A stretch of DNA of 64,000 nucleotides from assembly GCF_002119685.1 (NCBI RefSeq), contig NZ_CP021108.1, positions 1,550,001 through 1,614,000 of the forward strand, in the 5' to 3' direction. The translations under genes and the position numbers were made by a program. The DNA comes from Bordetella genomosp. 8 (GTDB taxonomy: Bacteria; Pseudomonadota; Gammaproteobacteria; Burkholderiales; Burkholderiaceae_B). This document shows positions 49,398-57,069 of this stretch, in pieces (the first letter of the stretch is position 1; each line of letters opens with the position of its first letter). The notes under the pieces were generated by a model. The model made no database searches, was not told where the DNA came from, and saw only the letters and a program-made list of their open reading frames with translations.

Positions 49398-49962
49398 TAC
49401 GGCGGGCGGCCGGCCATCGCCGCGCTTGGTGCCGAGGGGCCCCTTATCAGTGGCCATCGCCCTCGCGGTCACGGTCTGCGGTGGCGCCGTCCAGGCGGGG
49501 CCCTATGGCATCGGCACGCCCGCGACGCCAGCGCAGGTCCAGGGCTGGAACATCGACGTCGCTCCTGATGGCAAGAACTTGCCCGCGGGCGGCGGCACGC
49601 TGGCGGACGGCAAGAGCTTGTATGAAACGCGCTGCGCTGCCTGTCATGGCGTAAAGGGCGAAGGCGGCCTGGGGGACCGGCTGGCCGGCGGCGTCGGCAC
49701 GCTCGCCGACAGGAAACCGGTGAAGACGGTGGGCAGTTTCTGGCCGTACGCGACCACGCTTTACGATTACATACGCCGCGCCATGCCGCTGGATGCGCCG
49801 CAGACGCTCAGCAACGACGAGGTCTATTCCGTCACCGCTTATGTGCTGGCGCTGAATGGGCTGTGGCCTGACGGCGCCCCCGCCAACGCGCGGACCCTGC
49901 TGCAAGTCCGCATGCCGAACGCCGGTGGCTTCGTCGCGGATCCGCGGCCGGACGTCCGCTGA
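49384..49962 (+). CDS. Cytochrome c subunit of sulfane/sulfite dehydrogenase (SoxD/SorB-like)
   Basis: A 192-residue periplasmic monohaem cytochrome c: signal peptide about 1-38 (cleavage near AVQAG), then YGIGTPATPAQVQGWNIDV and PDGKNLPAGGGTL as in SoxD, and the haem site CAACH (C84-H88), with M at YIRRAMPLDAP as probable axial ligand. ATG 49384 is chosen because GGAGAGG lies six bases before it; a GTG- or ATG-based start at 49369 overlaps this SD. It accepts electrons from the SoxC-like subunit. SoxD of classical Sox systems carries a second haem that is absent here, pointing to the SorB type. Confidence 0.9.
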   Translation: MRGFDTAGGRPSPRLVPRGPLSVAIALAVTVCGGAVQAGPYGIGTPATPAQVQGWNIDVAPDGKNLPAGGGTLADGKSLYETRCAACHGVKGEGGLGDRLAGGVGTLADRKPVKTVGSFWPYATTLYDYIRRAMPLDAPQTLSNDEVYSVTAYVLALNGLWPDGAPANARTLLQVRMPNAGGFVADPRPDVR

Positions 49963-50017
49963 CGCGCCCCTCCTTGGGGGGGCCATGTGGCGGCCTTTCC
50001 TCTAGACCGGGAAGCCG

Positions 50018-50039
50018 CCCGTGGGAATACGGGTTTTCC
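50018..50039 (+). terminator. Putative terminator after the dehydrogenase genes
   Basis: CCCGT (50018-50022) pairs with ACGGG (50029-50033) followed by TTTT. GGAA upstream and TTCC downstream extend the stem with gaps. The stem is short, so termination strength is doubtful. Confidence 0.4.
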
Positions 50040-50128
50040 GCTGTCGGACGGCGCGGAACGCGGCATTGCCTAACTCCACGTACACGGCCAGGGCGACACG
50101 CCCACGCCTATCTTACGGAGGAGGCCTC

Positions 50129-51109
50129 ATGTTGGAGCCAGGATCACTCGGACATCAACACATTGACGTCCAGGTCGTCGATCGAAACAGTCCTCCACGT
50201 CCTCCCGAACGAATCAAGGATGAGCTGGACGGCCTGTTGACGGCGACGATGTTTCCCACCGTCAGCGATCATCGGCCGCGCATCGTCGACACCCTGCGGG
50301 TGATCCACGCCACGCAGACGGGCAGGGAACTGCTGCATGATTTCCGCACGCTGGGCGAACGTGGCAAGCATCCCACCATCGCGCTGGCCGACGGCGGCGA
50401 CATTCCGCGCAAGGAGGCGGAAAAGCCGCATTGCCTTTATCTCGCGGCCGACAGCCTGACCGCCGGGGCCACACGGATCGGCGTGCCGCCGGAGGTGGAG
50501 CAGGCGCCTTCGATGCTGTTGCGGTTGACGCAGGTCCGCAATGCGCTGGCGGGGCGCAGTCCGGAAAGCCGTTTCACGAAGTCGCCCACCGATGTGCTTG
50601 ACGTATGGCTGGACCCCGTTTCCACCGTCGTCAAGTTCCGCAAGGAACTGGAAGTGCACGAGCGTACGCCGTCTGCCTCCCAGGCCACTGAAAGCCGTCG
50701 GCACTCCATGTCCACGCCGCTGATCGTCGGCCAGGCGCCCATCGATGGCGAGTCGCCCATCGCGCCGGGCGGCGGCCGGGGCTTTCTATGCATACCGCTG
50801 CGCAAGGATTCCAGGCCTGCCTACGGGCCGGTCGTTGCGGTGGACCCCACCGACGCCACGGAAATCGCCCGCCCGGGCAAGGCGCGGCTGGCGTTCAGGT
50901 GGGCGGCGCAGCAGGTGCAGAAATTCGCCGGCTTCATGGGTCGGCAGGATGTCGCCGACGACTGCCGGCCGCGTGGCGAACCGGCCGCGCTCAAGGAAGC
51001 CAAGCTTGGGCACAGGCGCACGTCTATCCCCGGCGATATACCGCCGGTATCCGCGCGCGACGGCGGTACCGGCAATTCCGCGAATGGCACTGCCCACAAC
51101 GGCGAGTAA
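50129..51109 (+). CDS. Hypothetical protein, first of a paralogous pair
   Basis: A 326-residue protein preceded by GGAGGAGG four bases before ATG 50129. It has no Sec signal, no transmembrane segment and a polar, Pro/Ser-rich N-terminus. A core of about 110 residues (from RIVDTLRVIHATQTGRELL to RIGVPPEVEQAPSMLLRL) is repeated in the next gene, where it reads RLIDILGVIDAMPSGHEVLE to DIGVPPERHYAAAVFQALL. There is a second region (FLCIPLRKDSRPAYGPVVAV) near residue 215. I recognise no family. The absence of a signal peptide, the disordered ends and lack of relatives in the neighbourhood resemble secreted effectors, but this is inference. Confidence 0.78.
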   Translation: MLEPGSLGHQHIDVQVVDRNSPPRPPERIKDELDGLLTATMFPTVSDHRPRIVDTLRVIHATQTGRELLHDFRTLGERGKHPTIALADGGDIPRKEAEKPHCLYLAADSLTAGATRIGVPPEVEQAPSMLLRLTQVRNALAGRSPESRFTKSPTDVLDVWLDPVSTVVKFRKELEVHERTPSASQATESRRHSMSTPLIVGQAPIDGESPIAPGGGRGFLCIPLRKDSRPAYGPVVAVDPTDATEIARPGKARLAFRWAAQQVQKFAGFMGRQDVADDCRPRGEPAALKEAKLGHRRTSIPGDIPPVSARDGGTGNSANGTAHNGE

Positions 51110-51118
51110 GGAGACCCC

Positions 51119-52093
51119 ATGCTAGTAGGACAAAGGCAACCCTCCCATTCCGAGTTGAATGGATTGAACGATGGACCGCCCGCGCGGCCACCCAAGCCGG
51201 AGCGCGATGACCTGGGGGGACGGCTGGACGTGTACCTTGCGCAATCCGTCAGGGATGCCGGCTGCAGGGAGCGTTTGATCGATATCCTGGGCGTGATAGA
51301 CGCGATGCCCAGCGGCCACGAGGTGCTGGAATATTTCCGCGAGCGGGCCAGGCAGGACCATCCGCTCGCGGTGCACCTGTTGTCGTCCGATGCTCCCGTG
51401 GCGCGCGACCTGGCATCGCGGGACTTGTGGCTATCCCTGGACGTCTTGACGGCGCCGGCGCCCGACATCGGCGTGCCGCCGGAACGGCATTACGCGGCCG
51501 CAGTGTTCCAGGCGCTGCTGGCGGCCCGCAACGCCTGCATCGTCGAACAATATGCCAACCAGAGCGGGCAAGACCTTGCGGAAACGCATCGCAAGTTCGT
51601 GAACGAGCTGGCGGGGCAGGTCGACACGCCGGCAATGCAGCAGCAACTTGCCGATCGCAGGCGGTCGCTGTCGAACCATGAGCAAGCGGCCGTCCAGGCG
51701 ATGGCCAAGCTCGAGATTGGTGCCAGGCAGTCGGATGCCGCCGGGAGCGGTAGCGTGCCGGACAGCGCGGACTACACGGAGCCGGACCCGCCGGCGCAGT
51801 CGACATCCGTCCGGCCCAAGAAGCGCCGTTTCCGGACCCAGTTCGTTTCCAGGCGATTCGAGGCGTTCACCAGCGCCGTGGCTTCATGGAAGAACAGATG
51901 GCGCACGTCGCACAAGGCGGATGCGAACGTCGCGCAACCGGATGCCAACCTGTATTTCGATCCGAGCGGTTCATCGAAGAGTTCGCCGAACAGTTCACCG
52001 CACAATTCACCGCGCAATTCACCGCACCATTCACCGAACGGTTCCCGACAGGGTTCCTTGTCCGCGGCGGCGCCCAAAGGTGTTGATCAATAG
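51119..52093 (+). CDS. Hypothetical protein, second of the pair, with SPxN repeat tail
   Basis: A 324-residue protein starting nine bases after its paralogue (SD AAGGAG). Residues about 38-170 are the shared core: DVYLAQSVRDAGCRERLIDI, SGHEVLEYFRERA, LDVLTAPAPDIGVPPERH. The C-terminal third is basic then disordered: RPKKRRFRTQF (about 238) and a tetrapeptide tail of SPxN units (51971-52042). The 3' end overlaps the convergent EamA transporter gene by 63 bases, so the repeat array also codes, antisense, for its last residues. Function unknown; Ser-Pro units are potential kinase sites in eukaryotes, which would suit a host-directed effector but is unproven. Confidence 0.78.
   Translation: MLVGQRQPSHSELNGLNDGPPARPPKPERDDLGGRLDVYLAQSVRDAGCRERLIDILGVIDAMPSGHEVLEYFRERARQDHPLAVHLLSSDAPVARDLASRDLWLSLDVLTAPAPDIGVPPERHYAAAVFQALLAARNACIVEQYANQSGQDLAETHRKFVNELAGQVDTPAMQQQLADRRRSLSNHEQAAVQAMAKLEIGARQSDAAGSGSVPDSADYTEPDPPAQSTSVRPKKRRFRTQFVSRRFEAFTSAVASWKNRWRTSHKADANVAQPDANLYFDPSGSSKSSPNSSPHNSPRNSPHHSPNGSRQGSLSAAAPKGVDQ
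51971..52042 (+). repeat. 12-bp tandem repeat (six units) encoding SPxN
   Basis: Units of the form TCACCGCACAAT run head to tail: SSKS, SPNS, SPHN, SPRN, SPHH, SPNG, with a decayed seventh (SRQG) to 52054. The third base of most codons is conserved, so recent expansion by slippage is likely. Confidence 0.85.
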
Positions 52094-52918
52094 TCCCACC
52101 ATGACCAGCACGGCGCCGCCCACCTGCGGCGCCGTGGGCATTTCGCCCAGCAAGGCCGCCGCGGCCGCCAGCCCGATCACCGGGATCAGCAGCGAAAACG
52201 GCGCTACCTGGGCCGCCGGATAGCGAGACATCAGCCACGCCCACAGCCCGTAGCCCACGAGCGTGGCAACGAACGACAGATACACCACCGCGAACACCGA
52301 CGAACCGTCTATCGATGCCAGCGCGGCGTGGATACGATCAGGGCCTTCCAGCCACCACGACAGCGCGAAGAATGGCAGCGGCGGCACCAGGCTGCCCCAC
52401 ACCACCAGTCCCAGCATGTCGGCCTTGCCGGCTTTCTTGGTGGCGATATTCCCCAGGCCCCACATCAAGGCCGCGCACAGGGTCAGCACGAAGCCCATGG
52501 TCGTCATCCCCGCGCCGCCTTCCGCACCTATCAAGGCCAGGCCTGCCGCGGCGACCACCAATCCGACAGCGTTGTGGGCACGGAAAGGTTCGCGCAGCAG
52601 CAGCGCGCCCAGCGCCACGGTAAAGAATGCCTGGGCTTGCAGCACGACCGAAGCCAGCCCGGCGGGCATGCCCACCGCCATGGCGGTGAACAGGAAGGCG
52701 AATTGGCCCAGCGATATCGTGGCGCCGTAGGCCACCAGCCAGCGCAGGGGAATCGCCGGCCGCCTGACGAAGAATATCGCCGGCACCGCCGCCAGCAGGA
52801 AACGGATTCCGCCCAGCAGCATGGGGGGTATGCCGTGCAGGCCTATCTTGATGACGACGAAATTCATTCCCCAGACGAGGATGACTACCAGGGCCAGGGC
52901 CAGATCGCGCGGCGGCAT
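52031..52918 (-). CDS. EamA/DMT family transporter
   Basis: A 295-residue membrane protein with ten hydrophobic segments in two EamA repeats (LALALVVILVWGMNFVVIKI at the start; AALMWGLGNIATKK begins the second). Family members export amino acids, purines or other metabolites. ATG 52918 is chosen; an extension to 52996 has Cys/Arg-rich sequence and no SD. Its 3' end overlaps the SPxN repeat of the neighbouring convergent gene by 63 bases, so the last dozen residues (NTFGRRRGQGTLSGTVR) are shaped by that array. Confidence 0.92.
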   Translation of the reverse strand: MPPRDLALALVVILVWGMNFVVIKIGLHGIPPMLLGGIRFLLAAVPAIFFVRRPAIPLRWLVAYGATISLGQFAFLFTAMAVGMPAGLASVVLQAQAFFTVALGALLLREPFRAHNAVGLVVAAAGLALIGAEGGAGMTTMGFVLTLCAALMWGLGNIATKKAGKADMLGLVVWGSLVPPLPFFALSWWLEGPDRIHAALASIDGSSVFAVVYLSFVATLVGYGLWAWLMSRYPAAQVAPFSLLIPVIGLAAAAALLGEMPTAPQVGGAVLVMVGLLINTFGRRRGQGTLSGTVR

Positions 52919-53013
52919 CGTGGTTCCATAATGGACAAAGAGCCTGATTGTGCAACATCGCGCGCCATGGCACAGGGTTTGCGGAAAGGGCGGCAAACCA
53001 CAAGGAGATCACC

Positions 53014-53304
53014 ATGAACCCTATCGGTCCTATCGGTCCTATCGGCCCGGCCGCCCCCGTCGGCGGCGCGGGCGGCGGCGCGAATCCTGTCAATCCCGTC
53101 GACCCGGTGCGCCCGGTCCAGCCGGTGCGGCCGGTGAACCCCGGCATGCCCGAAAATCCCGATATCCCGCCGAAGGATCCGGTGCCCGGCCCGGGCCAGC
53201 CGCCGGTGGGGGCACCGGTCCCGCCGGAGCCCGCCAAGCCAGGGCAGGCAGACGCCCCCGTCACGCCGCGTCCCGCCGCTCCCGATGGTGGCTGGGTGGC
53301 TTGA
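53014..53304 (+). CDS. Pro-rich small low-complexity protein
   Basis: A 96-residue protein with AAGGAG six bases before ATG 53014. It starts MNPIGPIGPIGPAAPVGG (GPI repeats from a 9-bp unit, CCTATCGGT), then NPVNPVDPVRPVQPVRPV (PV-x dipeptide series) and ends in a PP-rich acidic stretch. It has no signal peptide, cysteine or aromatic-rich core, so it is probably extended (polyproline-like). Function unknown. It is on its own between a divergent exporter and a convergent AsmA-like gene. Confidence 0.65.
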   Translation: MNPIGPIGPIGPAAPVGGAGGGANPVNPVDPVRPVQPVRPVNPGMPENPDIPPKDPVPGPGQPPVGAPVPPEPAKPGQADAPVTPRPAAPDGGWVA

Positions 53305-53316
53305 CGGACGCGGTGC

Positions 53317-54414
53317 TCACTTACCCAGCAATTCGCCTATCGCGCCGCCCAATCCCTTCACCGCCGACCCAACCCCTTCCGCGACGCCTTCGACGCTGAC
53401 GCCGATGGCCTTGGCGAAGCCGCCGACGATGCGCGTGGACACGTCGTCGGTCAGCGAGAATTTCGGGTCCTTCAGGCTGCCCTGCAGGGTGAATTCGAAA
53501 TTGACCTCGCCTTTGCGGTCTTCCAGCGCCGCCATGACGGCCTTGCGCGGCAGGGATCCCAGGCCGCCGCCGCTGAAGTCCAGGTCGCGCAGCTTGGCCT
53601 TGCCCTGCGCCGACAACTGCTGGTTCTGTACGCGGGTCGTCATGTCCAGGTCCATCTGGCCCGCAGTCAGGATAGAAGGCGCATGTCGTTGCAGGTAGGG
53701 CGCGAGCACGGCCACGTCCGCGCCCGTGGTCGTGGTGCGCATGTCGGCGTCGTGGCTGGGCAGCGCCAGCCAGCCGTTCACGGTGACGGTGCCACGGCGC
53801 TGCTTGCCCACCAGCTGGCCTTGCATTTTGATCTCGGTGTGCGCGTCGTTGGCGGGCGCATGCAGTGGGCCGACCTCGGCATGCACGTTCTCGAAGGGCA
53901 CCCGGTACGGGGTCTTGACGACCCGCGCGTCGAAGAAGTCCAGCCGGCCCTTGTCCAGGATCAGCTTGCCGATCGACGTTTCGCGCTTCGGGCGGCCCTG
54001 GTCGTCGGTTTGCGCGTCGCCGCGGGCCTCGGCGCGTTCGCGCGCGCGTTGCCGCAGCGTCGGCAGGATCTGCAGGCTGCCGTCCGCCGAGCGCAGGATA
54101 GAGACGTAGTAGTCGCTGACGACCACGCGCCGTATGTCCAGCCGATCCGACAGCAGCGCGCGCCAATCCGGTTCCATGGTCACGCGGGCGGCGCGCAACG
54201 TCTGGCGGCTGGGCCAATCGGGCGGCGCGCCGATTTCCACGTCCTGCAGCACGATTTCCGTCCAGCCCACGTCGATATGGGCGGCATGGCCCTTGTCGCC
54301 CATCATGTCCTGGATGCGGCTGACGACCAATCTGGAAGCCACATGCAGGGCGCCCACGGCGGCGACGGCGATGAGCAGGACGACAACGATGAGGATCTTG
54401 ACCGGTTTAGTCAT
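53317..54414 (-). CDS. AsmA-like/DUF748 family protein
   Basis: A 365-residue protein with one N-terminal membrane anchor (VKILIVVVLLIAVAAVGALH, residues 5-24) and a large periplasmic part with ARVTMEPDWRALLSDRLDIR, SIGKLILDKGRLDFFDARV and the C-terminal GSLKDPKFSLTDDV, all typical of AsmA/DUF748 proteins, which may move phospholipids across the periplasm. The C-terminus is a Gly/Ala amphipathic helix (GVGSAVKGLGGAIGELLG). It is shorter than AsmA proper. Its stop lies 12 bases from that of the Pro-rich gene (convergent). Confidence 0.83.
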   Translation of the reverse strand: MTKPVKILIVVVLLIAVAAVGALHVASRLVVSRIQDMMGDKGHAAHIDVGWTEIVLQDVEIGAPPDWPSRQTLRAARVTMEPDWRALLSDRLDIRRVVVSDYYVSILRSADGSLQILPTLRQRARERAEARGDAQTDDQGRPKRETSIGKLILDKGRLDFFDARVVKTPYRVPFENVHAEVGPLHAPANDAHTEIKMQGQLVGKQRRGTVTVNGWLALPSHDADMRTTTTGADVAVLAPYLQRHAPSILTAGQMDLDMTTRVQNQQLSAQGKAKLRDLDFSGGGLGSLPRKAVMAALEDRKGEVNFEFTLQGSLKDPKFSLTDDVSTRIVGGFAKAIGVSVEGVAEGVGSAVKGLGGAIGELLGK

Positions 54415-54642
54415 GGGCGTTCGAGTCTTGAGGCTTGCCGGGTGGCCGCTCGCCAGAAGCGTTCGGCCTGACAGGCACATGAAGATGGTGTGCTCATATG
54501 GAAAAGACGGCAAGTCTATCCAGATGGTGGAGTCAGGGGGAAGCCCCCCGCGCCGTCCAGCGGGCGGAATGACCGTGCTAGGATGGCCCGCGACTCTACC
54601 AACAGCCGGCGCCCGCGGCAGGCGCCGACGACAAGGACCAGC

Positions 54643-54891
54643 ATGGATACCGATGAAAAACTTGCACTGATTGCGCAAACCATCGCGCATCAGGGGGGCC
54701 AGATCAGCGCCCTGACCGCGTCGCTGCTGTGCGTGCTGCACATCGCGCGCGGCTCGCCGGGGCTGCGGGAGGCGGTGGAAACCCGCCTGGAGCAGAACTA
54801 CGCGGCCTTGCTGGCGCGCTCCGAAAGCCAGCAGTATGTTGCCGGCTTCGAAGCGATGCGCGACTCGGTCATCGCCGCGCTGAAGGCCTGA
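54643..54891 (+). CDS. Small hypothetical protein
   Basis: An 82-residue helical protein (QTIAHQGGQISALTASLLCV, then EAVETRLEQNYAALLARSES). An AAGGACCAGC element lies before ATG 54643. There is no signal peptide. I recognise no family; similar small proteins of 75-90 residues are common in Bordetella genomes. The stop is directly adjacent to the stop of the convergent neighbour. Confidence 0.6.
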   Translation: MDTDEKLALIAQTIAHQGGQISALTASLLCVLHIARGSPGLREAVETRLEQNYAALLARSESQQYVAGFEAMRDSVIAALKA

Positions 54892-55128
54892 TCAGTGTTT
54901 TTCCTCGGCTTGCCGCGCGCCTTCGCCCGGCAGGACCGCGTCGACGATGGCGTCGCCGAAGCCTTCCCGCAGTCCCAGCGCATCGCGGCCCTGTGGGGTG
55001 ACTGTCAGGCCGTCATCGGCCTGGGCGACCAGGCCGCGATCCAGCAGATCCCTGGCTTTCAGGCCGTCGATGCCGTGCTCGCCGGCGTGGATTTGTTTAA
55101 GCAGTTGTAGTTGTTCCTGGGTCAACAT
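54892..55128 (-). CDS. Small hypothetical winged-helix-like protein
   Basis: A 78-residue protein with a strong SD (CGGAGGTGCAAC before ATG 55128). MLTQEQLQLLKQIHAGEHGI and GLKARDLLDRGLVAQADDGLTVTPQGRDAL resemble the wing and helix of small winged-helix proteins, with the C-terminus Glu/Ala-rich. Its stop shares the TGATCA palindrome with that of the convergent gene (54889-54894), zero-base spacing. Confidence 0.65.
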   Translation of the reverse strand: MLTQEQLQLLKQIHAGEHGIDGLKARDLLDRGLVAQADDGLTVTPQGRDALGLREGFGDAIVDAVLPGEGARQAEEKH

Positions 55129-55271
55129 GTTGCACCTCCGCATGTCGGGCGCCGGATATGTCCGGCGCTTCCCGCGCCCATGGATGCGCAAACTTCATAC
55201 CTGCCAGACTCCCTTTTTGTGGTTTTTCCGCCCCGACACCCCCTTTCGCCGGGAAAACCCCGCTTAACTTT

Positions 55272-55299
55272 TTGTCATTTTGTGGTTACAAAATATTCC
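55272..55299 (+). promoter_or_regulatory. Putative sigma-70 promoter with dyad in the spacer
   Basis: TTGTCA (55272-55277) and TATTCC (55294-55299) are separated by 16 bases, which form a perfect inverted repeat TTTTGT-GGTT-ACAAAA. The -35 matches five of six consensus bases, the -10 three. The region is markedly AT-rich compared with the window. A regulator bound to the dyad would cover the promoter. Confidence 0.45.
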
Positions 55300-55360
55300 G
55301 CGACATGTCATGTGAGGCGGGTATGCTCGCCCCGGACCGATCGTAAGAGGGGAACAACGC

Positions 55361-55636
55361 GTGCATCGAAACAACGACGTCTACAAGGGCTTTCGCCTGA
55401 CCGCCAAGGTCGCCCGGGATGTTCCGGCGCCCGACGATGGCGGTACACCTATGTTCCGCGCGGTGGTTTGCGTGGCACCGGCATCGCTGCAGCCCACCGA
55501 CGGCGACGAATATCCGATTCCGCGCTTCGTGGACGGCGGCTTCGTCTACAGCCCCGCGGAAGCCGTGCATGCGGCTGTCGCGCATGGCCGCGAGATCGTG
55601 GACGCCCTGTCGGGAGTGCGCCTGGCGGTGTCATGA
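55361..55636 (+). CDS. Small conserved-type hypothetical protein
   Basis: A 91-residue protein starting with GTG 55361 after AGAGGGGAAC. Segments VYKGFRLTAKVARDV, PRFVDGGFVYSPAEAVHAAV and GREIVDALSGVR look like a small alpha/beta domain. It has no signal peptide. The stop overlaps the Nudix gene start (ATGA), so the two are co-translated, suggesting a related role. I recognise no defined family. Confidence 0.7.
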   Translation: MHRNNDVYKGFRLTAKVARDVPAPDDGGTPMFRAVVCVAPASLQPTDGDEYPIPRFVDGGFVYSPAEAVHAAVAHGREIVDALSGVRLAVS

Positions 55637-56127
55637 GCGCATTCGCGCAATCGACGCTGGGGCGCCTGCGTGCCCTGGTCGGGCCGCGGCCCTTGCTGTG
55701 TCCCTGCGTGCGCATCGTGCTGGAAGGCCCGGACGCAACCGTCCTGCTGCACGAGCGGGCCGACTTCCGAGGCATGTGGGGACTGCCCGGCGGCCACATC
55801 GAACTGGGGGAGTCCGCCGAACAGGCGGCGCGGCGCGAAACCCGTGAAGAAACCGGCCTGGACGCGCGCGTACTGCTTCCTTTCGGCCATGCGTCGAATC
55901 CCGCCGTGGAAACCGTCACGCTGCCGAACGGCGACGTTTGCCAATACCAGGCGGTGCTGTTCCATTGTTCGCAATTCGAGGGCACCTTGCGCGGCGATCC
56001 CCTGGAAGCCGCGGTCCTGCGGTGGGTATCCCTGGACGAAGCGCCGCCACCCATGATGCCGCACGTGCGCGCGACGCTGGAGGCATTCCGCCGCTATCGG
56101 CGGAATGGCGAATTCCAGCTGATCTGA
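55633..56127 (+). CDS. Nudix hydrolase
   Basis: A 164-residue protein with a full Nudix box at residues 53-77 (GGHIELGESAEQAARRET followed by REETGLD), including the metal-binding glutamates. Such enzymes hydrolyse nucleoside diphosphates linked to X. The sequence C-terminal to the box (ETVTLPNGDVCQYQ) is of the ADP-ribose/dNTP group, but the substrate cannot be set. ATG 55633 overlaps the previous stop (ATGA). Confidence 0.92.
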   Translation: MSAFAQSTLGRLRALVGPRPLLCPCVRIVLEGPDATVLLHERADFRGMWGLPGGHIELGESAEQAARRETREETGLDARVLLPFGHASNPAVETVTLPNGDVCQYQAVLFHCSQFEGTLRGDPLEAAVLRWVSLDEAPPPMMPHVRATLEAFRRYRRNGEFQLI

Positions 56128-56143
56128 CGCGCTGGCCGCTGCG

Positions 56144-56995
56144 CTAGGGCGACTGGGTGCTGAAGGTATCGCAGCGGCGCGGATCGCCGCTTTCCAGTCC
56201 CCGCTTGAACCAGCGCACCCGCTGCGCGGACGTGCCGTGCGTGAAGGCGTCGGGCACGACATAGCCCTGGCTTTGCTTCTGCAGCCGATCGTCGCCGATG
56301 GCGCTGGCGGCATTCAACGCTTCTTCCACGTCGCCGGCCTCCAGGATGTGCCGCGCGCTGTCGGCACGCTTGGCCCACAGGCCGGCATAGCAATCCGCCT
56401 GCAGTTCCAGCCGCACCGACAGCGCGTTGGCCTGGCTCGGGTTTTCCTGCTGCAGCGAGGCGACGCGTTGCGATATGCCCAGCAGGTTCTGCACGTGATG
56501 GCCGACCTCGTGCGCGATCACGTAGGCCTGGGCGAAGTCGCCAGGTGCCTGGAAGCGCCGCTTCATGTCGTCGAAGAAGCTCAGGTCCAGGTAGACCTTG
56601 CTGTCGGCCGGGCAGTAGAACGGCCCCATGGCGGCGCGGCCGGTGCCGCAGGCGGTGCGGGTGGCGCCGTTGTACAGGACCAGGGTCGGCGGCACGTAGG
56701 CGCGCTTGGCATGCTCGCGGAAAATCGCCTGCCAGGTATCTTCCGTTTCGCCCAGGACCTTGGCGACGAAGCGTCGCTGCGGGTCGTTGGCCGGCGGCGC
56801 CGCCGTGTTGGCGGGTGCCTGCTGGGTGGCCGGCTCCTGCATCGTCTCCAGCACGACTGACGGATCGATACCGAAGTACGCGGCGACCAGGGCCAGGACG
56901 ATGGCGCCTATGCCCAGCTTGCCGCCGCCGATGGGCAGCCCCATGCCACGCCGATCTTCCACATTTTCACTTTCACGCGAATCATCCAAGCGCAT
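56144..56995 (-). CDS. YpfJ-type neutral zinc metallopeptidase family protein
   Basis: A 283-residue protein with a single N-terminal membrane anchor (GIGAIVLALVAAYFGI, about residues 27-42) and the zinc-binding motif AHEVGHHVQN. It has the C-terminal YVVPDAFTHGTSAQRVRWFK typical of YpfJ/DUF (neutral zinc metallopeptidase-like) family members. Three cysteines lie in the extracytoplasmic part. ATG 56995 is chosen for AAGGAG six bases upstream. It is divergent from the threonylcarbamoyl-AMP synthase gene across 74 bases. Protease activity has not been firmly shown for the family. Confidence 0.87.
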   Translation of the reverse strand: MRLDDSRESENVEDRRGMGLPIGGGKLGIGAIVLALVAAYFGIDPSVVLETMQEPATQQAPANTAAPPANDPQRRFVAKVLGETEDTWQAIFREHAKRAYVPPTLVLYNGATRTACGTGRAAMGPFYCPADSKVYLDLSFFDDMKRRFQAPGDFAQAYVIAHEVGHHVQNLLGISQRVASLQQENPSQANALSVRLELQADCYAGLWAKRADSARHILEAGDVEEALNAASAIGDDRLQKQSQGYVVPDAFTHGTSAQRVRWFKRGLESGDPRRCDTFSTQSP

Positions 56996-57069
56996 GAGAT
57001 TCTCCTTCGTGCCCCGCGCGGGCGCGCCGCCGGGGCGGATGCCTACTTGCAAGATGTTAGGATAGCCGC

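Noticed and set aside
52338..53264. Collagen-like G-x-T repeats on the minus strand
   Set aside because: They are the reverse complement of the Pro-rich gene at 53014-53304, which has the SD and a clean start; the minus frame has none.
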